A stretch of 6,705 nucleotides of DNA from NCBI GenBank assembly GCA_029942205.1, contig JAOZTL010000179.1:1-6705 (forward strand), read 5' to 3'. The notes under the pieces were generated by a model. It was not told the DNA's origin, did not search any database, and was given only the letters and a program-made list of their open reading frames with translations. Of this stretch, positions 1 through 6,373 are shown one piece after another. This DNA is from Bacteroidales bacterium. Lineage in GTDB: Bacteria > Bacteroidota > Bacteroidia > Bacteroidales > JAOZTL01. Each line of letters begins with the position of its first letter. Position 1 is the first letter of the stretch. The position numbers were made by a program, and so were the translations under genes.

Positions 1-55
1 GAATCATCGTACAAAAGTTTAGTCGAAGGCTGACCTTCTAGTTTTTGTTTAAATA
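1..55. other. Intergenic end segment, possible tail of a convergent plus-strand gene
   Basis: This is the short stretch downstream of the acyltransferase gene at the window edge. On the plus strand, frame 1 reads ESSYKSLVEG and stops at TGA 31-33; frame 3 reads IIVQKFSRRLTF and stops at TAG 39-41. Either could be the last codons of a gene entering from the left and convergent with the acyltransferase. Both are too short to identify and neither is proven coding. On the minus strand no ATG-started frame is visible here. Confidence 0.3.
25..46 (+). terminator. Possible small intrinsic terminator for a plus-strand gene
   Basis: GAAGG at 25-29 pairs with CCTTC at 34-38 around a CTGA loop, and a run of five T follows at 42-46 (TTTTTGTTT overall). 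The order hairpin then T-run fits plus-strand transcription ending here. The stem is only five base pairs and lies over the possible stop codons of the convergent frame, so this is a weak call. Confidence 0.3.
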
Positions 56-1003
56 TTACTCCTCAATAGTCAAATATTCAGTAGGTTTTCGTTTCTTTAA
101 GAATCGAATAAATATAGGTAATCGATTTTTTCGTACACGATAATACGTATACGGATGTGCTCCAAAACTTTTATAAAAATCGGCGATTCCTGTAATTTGC
201 GATCCTTCAAAATCTAGTGTTAAATCTTTTTCGGTATTCCACTGAATAAAATAATCGATGAGCAAGAACATTGCGCTCGTTTTACGACCAATATCATTGG
301 ATACTGAGTTTAAAAATATAGACTTGCGATTGGTGTTCACAAAAAAGCCTGCTGCACAAAGCGTATTTGTATTGTCAAATGCACCATACAGACTACCTAT
401 TTTGTGTCTCAACGTAAATGAAATGAGTTTACGAAGCGTATTCAAATCTTCTTCGGTGTATAGTTTTGATAATCGAGCAGTGTTTTTCAATAGCTCAAGG
501 TATGTATTAGGTGTGATGTTTCGTGTAATAGTAATCTTGTTTTTTTTAGCTTTCTTTATGTTACGAAGTGCATTTCCTTTGTAGTTACGATTAATCTCAG
601 CAAAGGTGCTTATCAAATCTAGCTGATAAGTAATACGCTTTTCTGTATGTAATTTTTTGTGCTGTATCGGATTATATTTGTTCAAATTAATTTCAAAAAA
701 CTGAATACGTTTCGGAATGGCATTAATAAATTGCTCCACAATGTTGGCATCGAGGGTTTCTTGCGAAAAGATGCCTAATTGCTGCGTAAACATAGGCTGG
801 AACAAGTATTTAATCTTGAATTTGGTTCTGCTCGTTAATGGCATCACTATCGAATAATTATCGGCAACCAAGGCTTCCCAGTTTTCCGATACGGCATCCA
901 AAAACCAGCTATACGCATAGGCATTTCCATTGAACGAGCTCGCAATGCAGGCATCCCATTTCTTAAAATTAATTTGATTTTGTTTTAAATACGTTATTTC
1001 CAA
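56..1003 (-). CDS. FemAB/GNAT-like acyltransferase, TTG start
   Basis: This 315-residue protein resembles the FemAB-like branch of the GNAT acyltransferase superfamily, a group common in Bacteroidota and usually annotated only as GNAT family N-acetyltransferase. The best signature is the C-terminal stretch at residues 264-288, DFEGS followed by GIADFYKSFGAHP, which matches the FEGS...FY-SFGA core of that branch; the N-terminal YLKQNQINFKKWDACI is also typical of family N-termini. No signal peptide or TM helix is seen, so it is probably cytoplasmic. The donor and acceptor cannot be read from the sequence; related Fem proteins move aminoacyl groups onto peptidoglycan precursors, but that role is not shown here. 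The first codon is TTG at 1003-1001, with an in-frame stop two codons upstream and no in-frame ATG before residue 54, so TTG is probably the true start. The gene follows the peptidase gene by 98 bases and may be co-transcribed with it. Confidence 0.8.
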   Translation of the reverse strand: MEITYLKQNQINFKKWDACIASSFNGNAYAYSWFLDAVSENWEALVADNYSIVMPLTSRTKFKIKYLFQPMFTQQLGIFSQETLDANIVEQFINAIPKRIQFFEINLNKYNPIQHKKLHTEKRITYQLDLISTFAEINRNYKGNALRNIKKAKKNKITITRNITPNTYLELLKNTARLSKLYTEEDLNTLRKLISFTLRHKIGSLYGAFDNTNTLCAAGFFVNTNRKSIFLNSVSNDIGRKTSAMFLLIDYFIQWNTEKDLTLDFEGSQITGIADFYKSFGAHPYTYYRVRKNRLPIFIRFLKKRKPTEYLTIEE

Positions 1004-1101
1004 TACTTATTTGTTTTAAAGTCTTCGATCTATTTGATGTTTACGTTATTCTGTAAATTCTAACGATTCGGCAAGATACTAAGTTGTAAATATACACATT
1101 T

Positions 1102-2322
1102 TTATTGATATGTCAGAATAGAAATCTTTTTTTCGTCAAAAATTTGTTGTGCCATCTCTTGCAAGTCTTCTGCACTTATTTTTTCTACTTTTTTGAATAA
1201 TATAGATAGATCATCAAATTTGTTTTCGATCATAAAGCCTTTGGTCATTGCCAACAGTAGGCTTTCTTTGTTCTCTGCTCCTATTGCTACCTGTCCTATC
1301 AACTGTTTTTTGGCGTTTCTCAATTGCGTAGGACTTAATTTTTTTTCTCTTAATTTTTTCAATTCGTTGTGAACCAATTGAATACTTGCTGCAAGATTTT
1401 TTCTATCTGTTCCCACATAAATATTCATCAAGCCTGCATCAGAATAATTACCAAAGTTGGATTCCACATCGTAGGCAAAGCCATGTTTTTCTCGCAAACT
1501 CATGCTTAGTCGTGAGTTCATATTCGTACTCCCCAAAATATTATTAAGTAAGCCCATGGTCATTTTTTGCCCATTACTGAGTTTGTCGCTAATACTCCCT
1601 ATCATGCAGTGTGCCTGATGGGTATCTTTTTTGCTAATGTGCGTACTGGCTCGATAATCCAAGAATTGTTGCCGTTGATGTGTTGTTGATCTCAGTGATT
1701 GTTGTCCAAAATATTTTTTGACATAACTTACTAGTTTTTCAAACGAAATATTTCCAATAGAACCAATCACCATCCGATCTGTTCCATAATTTTTATTGAT
1801 AAATTGCAATAAATCATCACGTGTGTAATTTTCTAGCTGTTCGGGTGTGCCCAAAATACTTTTCCCTAATGCATGATTGTGAAAAATAATATCCTCGAAA
1901 TCGTCAAAAATCATTTCCGAAGGTGAATCCAAATATGAATTTATTTCATCAATAATAATGTCTCGTTCTTTCTTTATTTCTTTCTCGGGAAATGACGAAT
2001 GGAAGACCATGTCGCTAATTAACTCCATTGTGCGTTCGTAATATTCGGTCAGGAAAGTAGCATAAATACAGGTTTCTTCTTTGGTGGTGTAGGCGTTTAT
2101 GTCGCCTCCGACGGTTTCTAGCCGATTGATAATTTGGGTGGCATTACGCTTGCTTGTTCCTTTAAAAATAGAATGCTCAACAAAGTGAGCTAAGCCATGT
2201 TCGTTCGTTTTTTCGTCGCGTGAGCCAGTATTAATCATCCAACTAAAATACGAAACGGTAGATTCGCTCGGTAAGTGCACCAGTCGAATGCCGTTAGGCA
2301 ATATAAAAGTCTGTAAGTTCAT
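1102..2322 (-). CDS. M16B-family zinc metallopeptidase (insulinase/pitrilysin type)
   Basis: A 406-residue single-chain M16 peptidase, the usual length for subfamily M16B (about 400-430). These enzymes hydrolyse unfolded peptides inside a clamshell chamber that needs two lobes or two subunits. The inverted zinc site is intact: HFVEH at residues 46-50 (His46, catalytic Glu49, His50), with the third ligand most likely Glu126 in IIIDEINSYLDSP, 76 residues after His50. The inactive-like second half keeps the conserved Arg and Tyr of LREKHGFAY (about residues 277 and 284), which contact substrate in M16B enzymes, so both halves look functional. No signal peptide is seen, so cytoplasmic action is likely. 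No second M16 gene sits beside it, although many bacteria encode an active/inactive pair. The ATG at 2322 lies about 15 bases below the predicted transcription start and the leader is A-rich with no Shine-Dalgarno, as is usual in Bacteroidota. Confidence 0.93.
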   Translation of the reverse strand: MNLQTFILPNGIRLVHLPSESTVSYFSWMINTGSRDEKTNEHGLAHFVEHSIFKGTSKRNATQIINRLETVGGDINAYTTKEETCIYATFLTEYYERTMELISDMVFHSSFPEKEIKKERDIIIDEINSYLDSPSEMIFDDFEDIIFHNHALGKSILGTPEQLENYTRDDLLQFINKNYGTDRMVIGSIGNISFEKLVSYVKKYFGQQSLRSTTHQRQQFLDYRASTHISKKDTHQAHCMIGSISDKLSNGQKMTMGLLNNILGSTNMNSRLSMSLREKHGFAYDVESNFGNYSDAGLMNIYVGTDRKNLAASIQLVHNELKKLREKKLSPTQLRNAKKQLIGQVAIGAENKESLLLAMTKGFMIENKFDDLSILFKKVEKISAEDLQEMAQQIFDEKKISILTYQ

Positions 2323-2342
2323 ATATCGATATTTTTGCTGTG

Positions 2343-2371
2343 CAAAGATACATAAACTCTGTTATTTCAAA
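2343..2371 (-). promoter_or_regulatory. Bacteroidota-type primary sigma promoter of the M16 peptidase gene
   Basis: On the minus strand, TTTG (2371-2368) is followed after exactly 17 bases by TATCTTTG (2350-2343). This matches both halves of the Bacteroidota -33/-7 consensus (TTTG, 17-23 bases, TAnnTTTG) with no mismatch. A start of transcription roughly 5-8 bases below the -7 box would leave a leader of about 13-15 bases before the ATG at 2322. It shows that the peptidase gene has its own promoter and need not depend on read-through from the receptor gene. Confidence 0.75.
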
Positions 2372-2464
2372 CGATCAATTATACGAAACTGTTGTTTTTC
2401 CGAAATCAGAACTTTACAGAAGAATTGCGTAAGTAAAACCAATTAAAAATCAAATAGGTAAGAC

Positions 2465-5080
2465 TTATATTTCGACACCAATAATCGTTATGTCGTCTCG
2501 TTGTGGCTCATTCTTTTGCCATTCATGTAGTTTTTTTAATAATTCATCTCTTTGAGAAGCCATTGTTTTACTTTTGTTTGCATCCAATAATTGGATTAAC
2601 TTGCTTGTTCCAAAGCGTTTCCGTTCGGAATTATTTTGATCAACAAAGCCATCTGTACTCAAATAAAATTTTTCTCCTTCTCGTAGAATAATCTCTTTAT
2701 TTGAAAACTGTACTTTGTTACGATAATTTTTTGTTCCTCCGATGGATTTTCTATCGCCTTGAATCACGTGTAGTGTTTGATTCTCCTTATTGCAATATAT
2801 CAATGGGCGTTTTGCGCCTGCAAAAATAACACGTGCAGTGTGATCTTCCAGTATTTCGACACTACAAATACCTACATCCATGCCGTCGTTGTTGTCCGTT
2901 TCTTGCTGTCGGAGTGCTTCTTGCACATTCTTGTGCAGGTGCGAAAGAATATCCTTGGGCGAATAAATTTTCTTTTCATTCACGATCTGATTCAATAAAC
3001 TACTGCCAATCATCGACATAAAAGCTCCTGGCACACCATGCCCTGTACAATCGACTACGGCAAGAAACCGAATCGAGCGGTCTACGGTTTCAAATGCTTT
3101 ATTCTGCACAATCGAACTCCAATAAAAATCGCCAGAAACCACATCTTTAGGCTCAAAGAGAATAAATGTATCAAATTTCTTAAATATTTTTTTCTGTGGT
3201 AATATTGCTTTCTGAATTTGCTTTGCATAGGTAATACTTGCCTTGATATGCTTATTTTGCATCGCAATTCTCTTATTTTTACTTTCTAGTTCATCTTTTT
3301 GACTGGTAATTTCTTTTTCCGCCTCTTTTTGTTTTGAAATATCCGAGTCGATGGCTACAATTTTGTTTACATTACCTGCTTCGTCAAAAATGGGTGTCAA
3401 TGTGGTGTGTGTCCAAATATTATTGCCATTGTTTAGTGTAATGTAGTTTTCATAAATTAATGTTTTCTTTTGTTCGATACATTTAGCAATAGCTTTTTTT
3501 GCATTTTGATTAATATTCGTTTCTGAAAAATTTTGCCCTCGGTATTTCACCAATTCCTCTAATGAATGCCCAAATAGCTTCTCAAAGCCTTTATTTGTCC
3601 ATTCAAAGTTTCCTTTACCGTCAAGTATCGCAATTGCATTGTCCGTTTTGCTTGCCACGATGGTCAATTGCATCAGCTCTTCGTTCATTTTTTTCAACTC
3701 CTCGTTGATAACGAGAACTTCCTCCTGCTGTGCCAATATTTCTTCACTTTGTTGGGTTACTTCACTTGTTCGTTCTTTTACTATTTTCTCCAAATTCTTG
3801 TTTTGGTAATCCATCGTTTCTGTCAATTTTTTATTTTCGATAAAAGAAATAGAAAACCGCTGCGACAAAATAAACGATTGGGATAAAATATAGAATACCA
3901 AGCCATACTGTGCAATGTATGGCAATGGTAATACAAGAACGACTTTTATTACATCAAAAATACCTGTGCCAAAAAATACAAACATACCCACAAAAGCAAT
4001 TACCGATCCATGTCGTTTGTGTATCATCGCTTTTATTAATACAATAAACGTAACATAAAAACCGACAATAAGAGCAAATAAACTATAAACATCTCGGAAG
4101 GAGGTAAATATTTTTACTGGAGCAAAAATAATTATTCCTGACATCAAAACGGCAAATACACCAGCCAACTGAACAAATCGTTTGTTGGCTTCCTTATTAA
4201 ATAAATGATAAAAAAAGTAAGCAATAAATGCAATATTGGTATAAACAGATAAATATTCCAACCGAATAAGGACAAAGAAACTTGTGTTTGGGAAAAGTTC
4301 TAAAATAAGCCTATCGTCTGTAGTGAAACCTCGAATAAACATCAGTATACTTACTAAACCAAAAAATAGGGTGGAATAATCATTACGCCGCAAAAAGTAT
4401 AAGGAGAAATGGTATAATGCCATGATTAGCAATATGCCTAATGTCAACGAATTATAAAAATCTGTTCGGGTTTTGAGCCGCAATGAACTTTCGTAACTGC
4501 CTATATCAATCGTATCCCATAAGCCTGAGTTGGTGTGATGATAATTAGAAATTTGGATGATTATTTCGATCGTTCGAGTTTCACCTGTTGCTAGATTTTT
4601 ATTCGGCTCAATCAGATAATTTCCAATTCGGTACATTGGTTTGCTTGTAGCTTTACTTGAACCTACTTGTCCTACATTTCCCAACAGTTCGCCGTCTATC
4701 CAAACGGTGTAGGCTGTCGATACGCCATCCAGTTTTATATTGAGTGCTTTATTGTAATCCAATTTGACAAATATCCGATAGGTAGCATAGCCGTGTTGTG
4801 GGATCGTTTGTCCATCAATCGTTCCATTTGACCAGATACTGGGTATATCAATATACTGGGGCTGAAGTGTTTTATTGTTTGTAAAATCGGCGGGGCTCAA
4901 TAATTGATTGAAATAAAATTCACTCTGCCCAACGACCGAAAAAACACCATCCTTGTCAAAATCCCATTCGGTAAGGTCTAGTACGCCTTTGTGTAGTGTA
5001 ATGTCTTCTGTTTTTGCAACATACGGATTTACTAAAATAACCAATAAAGTAACTAGTAGTAAATACGTTTTTTGTTTCAT
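2465..5080 (-). CDS. 7TM-DISM receptor with PAS domain and SpoIIE-type PP2C phosphatase
   Basis: This 871-residue protein is a one-piece transmembrane signalling phosphatase. Residues 1-23 are a signal peptide. Residues 25-200 form a beta-rich extracytoplasmic sensor resembling the 7TMR-DISM extracellular, carbohydrate-binding-like domains (GYATYRIFVKLD, VWIDGELLGNVGQVG). Seven hydrophobic helices follow at about 211-230, 236-252, 270-292, 304-322, 330-350, 358-383 and 386-406. A coiled coil (about 415-472) leads to a PAS/PAC domain (about 474-585), then a second coiled coil (about 585-625). The PP2C/SpoIIE serine phosphatase fills residues 636-871. Its metal-binding acids are all present: SGDFYW (Asp651), DCTGHG (Asp677), STDG (Asp810) and RDD (861-863). 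Such enzymes usually dephosphorylate a STAS-domain anti-anti-sigma protein in partner switching, but no STAS or kinase gene lies in this window, so the target is unknown. The ligand of the sensor and any PAS cofactor are also unknown. The start ATG at 5080 directly precedes the signal peptide. Confidence 0.93.
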   Translation of the reverse strand: MKQKTYLLLVTLLVILVNPYVAKTEDITLHKGVLDLTEWDFDKDGVFSVVGQSEFYFNQLLSPADFTNNKTLQPQYIDIPSIWSNGTIDGQTIPQHGYATYRIFVKLDYNKALNIKLDGVSTAYTVWIDGELLGNVGQVGSSKATSKPMYRIGNYLIEPNKNLATGETRTIEIIIQISNYHHTNSGLWDTIDIGSYESSLRLKTRTDFYNSLTLGILLIMALYHFSLYFLRRNDYSTLFFGLVSILMFIRGFTTDDRLILELFPNTSFFVLIRLEYLSVYTNIAFIAYFFYHLFNKEANKRFVQLAGVFAVLMSGIIIFAPVKIFTSFRDVYSLFALIVGFYVTFIVLIKAMIHKRHGSVIAFVGMFVFFGTGIFDVIKVVLVLPLPYIAQYGLVFYILSQSFILSQRFSISFIENKKLTETMDYQNKNLEKIVKERTSEVTQQSEEILAQQEEVLVINEELKKMNEELMQLTIVASKTDNAIAILDGKGNFEWTNKGFEKLFGHSLEELVKYRGQNFSETNINQNAKKAIAKCIEQKKTLIYENYITLNNGNNIWTHTTLTPIFDEAGNVNKIVAIDSDISKQKEAEKEITSQKDELESKNKRIAMQNKHIKASITYAKQIQKAILPQKKIFKKFDTFILFEPKDVVSGDFYWSSIVQNKAFETVDRSIRFLAVVDCTGHGVPGAFMSMIGSSLLNQIVNEKKIYSPKDILSHLHKNVQEALRQQETDNNDGMDVGICSVEILEDHTARVIFAGAKRPLIYCNKENQTLHVIQGDRKSIGGTKNYRNKVQFSNKEIILREGEKFYLSTDGFVDQNNSERKRFGTSKLIQLLDANKSKTMASQRDELLKKLHEWQKNEPQRDDITIIGVEI

Positions 5081-5414
5081 CCTTTTGTAATTTGGTGTTG
5101 TTGAAGGTCTTCGTCCTTTTTAATGTTGCTTACGCATTTTTATATGTCTATACTTTTCAATAAAATCAATTACTTATAGACTGTTCCTTTAGTGAAAATT
5201 TCCATATATCTATTTGTTGCTGGCTAAAGTAGAACAATTATTCCAGAAAACCTCTACTCGTAGCTATGTTTTTCTTTTTTTTCCTCCTCCAAAAACACTT
5301 CATACTAATTATTGACAATACAACACTTCGTTAAATTTATAATTGATAATGAATAATTATTTTACTGATAAACAGTAGCTTGCGAGTGCTAACATCCAAA
5401 TAAAGGCAAAGATC
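5081..5414. other. 334-base intergenic region upstream of the receptor gene
   Basis: No convincing gene is found here on either strand. The region must hold the receptor promoter, but no clean TTTG/TAnnTTTG pair was found; the nearest is TACTTTAG near 5229 (one mismatch and no matching upstream box). It contains a minus-strand purine-rich run (GGAGGAGGAAAAAAAAG, near 5290-5274) and a direct repeat of AACACTTC (5294-5301 and 5322-5329, 28 bases apart) which could be a binding site but may be chance. Just after the preceding gene's stop there is a low-GC imperfect palindrome (AAATAAA / TTTATTT, about 5398-5424) around AAGATCTT, a possible but weak terminator. Confidence 0.5.
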
Positions 5415-5900
5415 TTATTTTATTTCCTTTAAATTTTCATCATACAGACCGATCAGTATATTATTTCCTTTTCGGTCTATTTTCATCCCTCCATATATTG
5501 CTGCTTCATATTTTTCTGCTTGTCCTTCTTCAAAAAAATAGGATTCTGCACCAATATTTATACTCCAATCGCTTTTGGTGTATACAATTCCATATTCGCT
5601 ATCGTTTATTGGTTCTAATGCGTCCTGAAGCCTGATTAGGCTTCCTACTCCGTTTTCGTCTAATGTAAGAATACAATAGCCTCGTTTGGGTATGCTATCG
5701 TCAAAGCTATTGTCAGACATTTCATAATTTAAGCTCATGTAATCACCTTGCATCAACGATCGAGGATCGACTGGTGCCAGTTTTAGCAATACCAGTTTGC
5801 CGTCTGCTAGTATCTGTTCTTTCTCTATGACGGATTTGTTGAAGAGAGATAGCACCAAAATAAGATTGACGAAAATAATAATCCATTTGTTCTTTTTCAT
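5415..5900 (-). CDS. GDYXXLXY-domain protein with N-terminal membrane anchor
   Basis: A 161-residue protein carrying the motif that names its Pfam family: GDYMSLNY at residues 52-59, preceded by the equally typical APVDPRSLMQ. Residues 1-5 are charged (MKKNK), and residues 6-20 are a hydrophobic helix, so it is anchored in the inner membrane with the rest outside the cytoplasm, or is exported. Function is unknown; the family is normally encoded next to, or fused with, DUF2157/DUF4401 multi-pass membrane proteins, and none of these is in this window. I chose the ATG at 5900 because it gives the usual Lys-rich start before the membrane helix and lies 4 bases after a stop; in-frame ATG (5924) and TTG (5930) codons upstream would only add 8-10 residues that overlap the short frame described at 5905-6009. 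The gene ends 334 bases before the receptor gene. Confidence 0.85.
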   Translation of the reverse strand: MKKNKWIIIFVNLILVLSLFNKSVIEKEQILADGKLVLLKLAPVDPRSLMQGDYMSLNYEMSDNSFDDSIPKRGYCILTLDENGVGSLIRLQDALEPINDSEYGIVYTKSDWSINIGAESYFFEEGQAEKYEAAIYGGMKIDRKGNNILIGLYDENLKEIK

Positions 5901-5904
5901 GTTT

Positions 5905-6009
5905 TTAAATTTTAAAGTCTTCATAAGCAAAATTCAAATTCTCCAGTGTTTCCACTTCTTGCTCTCGCCCAGCCACATCACGTATTGTATCTAGGAAAGC
6001 AGCTATCAT
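5905..6009 (-). pseudogene. 34-codon GC-rich reading frame: small gene or 3' remnant of a larger one
   Basis: ATG at 6009-6007 opens a 34-codon frame that ends in TAA at 5905-5907, 4 bases before the ATG of the GDYXXLXY gene. The peptide is polar and acidic (MIAAFLDTIRDVAGREQEVE at its start) and matches nothing I recognise. Two things mark it out. It is in the same phase as the immunity-like gene upstream, separated from that gene's stop only by GAG TTT CGC, so the two would join if the TAA at 6019-6021 were read through or had been a sense codon. Its composition is near 50% GC over 5941-6000, against about one third in the next line of the immunity gene. This suggests protein-coding origin from another source, most simply the truncated end of a gene replaced by the toxin/immunity cassette. 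A real small gene remains possible. Confidence 0.35.
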
Positions 6010-6018
6010 GCGAAACTC

Positions 6019-6354
6019 TTAGTCGTTGCGTACTTTCTTACGTTTGATGATAGCTTGTATCTTTTTCTCTAATTTCTTGTTCATATCAAACAAGTCCTTC
6101 CCGAATCGTTCTTTTAATCGGCGGTTGAGTTCTGTTAATTGGTCGGTGGGGAGTTCGAGAGCATCCAAAATTAAATCATTTAAACCTTCTCTAAAACCAG
6201 CAATCCACCCATTCTTAAATGCTTTATTTATATCTTCAAACATAACTTCAAGATCCGTTTCGCCAATTTCAATAAAATAATTGGTAATAAGGAGAGTTAA
6301 ATCGTTTAAAAAGATCAATTCCTTTAGTTTTGATTCGGATAATTTCGCTCCCAT
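6019..6354 (-). CDS. Small helical protein in the position of a cognate immunity gene
   Basis: A 111-residue protein of unrecognised family, probably all alpha-helical and soluble: no signal peptide, no TM segment, no cysteine. Charge is strongly split: residues 1-70 carry 13 acidic and 6 basic side chains, residues 71-111 carry 7 acidic and 14 basic, ending in KRKKVRND. An acidic face is common in immunity proteins against nuclease toxins. Its role here is inferred from position: it follows the nuclease-like toxin tip by only 19 bases on the same strand, which is the standard toxin-immunity order in polymorphic toxin loci. The start is taken at ATG 6354 because it is the first ATG, has an A-rich leader, and does not overlap the toxin; an alternative TTG at 6387 would add 11 residues and overlap the toxin by 14 bases. 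If the neighbour is not a toxin, this is simply a hypothetical protein. Confidence 0.6.
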   Translation of the reverse strand: MGAKLSESKLKELIFLNDLTLLITNYFIEIGETDLEVMFEDINKAFKNGWIAGFREGLNDLILDALELPTDQLTELNRRLKERFGKDLFDMNKKLEKKIQAIIKRKKVRND

Positions 6355-6373
6355 AATTATTGTCTTTTTATTT

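Noticed and set aside
258..584. 108-codon plus-strand open frame
   Set aside because: It lies entirely opposite the acyltransferase gene, is hydrophobic and low in complexity, and resembles no family; it is an antisense shadow.
1004..1101. Promoter for the acyltransferase gene (TATATTTA, one mismatch to the -7 box)
   Set aside because: No TTG/TTTG lies at the required distance upstream, so AT-richness alone explains the match.
2400..2464. Possible terminator behind the receptor gene (AATTG / CAATT)
   Set aside because: The stem is five AT-rich pairs around a 12-base loop with no U-tract in the right place.
2777..3021. Two overlapping plus-strand open frames
   Set aside because: Both lie opposite the phosphatase domain of the receptor, whose catalytic motifs are intact, and they encode Cys- and His-rich nonsense; they are shadows.
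5345..5405. Short minus-strand frame after the GDYXXLXY gene reading KIFAFIWMLALASYCLSVK
   Set aside because: It looks like a membrane or signal segment but has only 12 codons from its ATG and no continuation, so it is not callable as a gene.
6026..6280. 84-codon plus-strand open frame
   Set aside because: It is opposite the immunity-like gene. Ser/Phe/Leu-rich antisense composition is what a Lys/Glu/Leu-rich helical gene gives on its other strand, and its neighbours are all on the minus strand.
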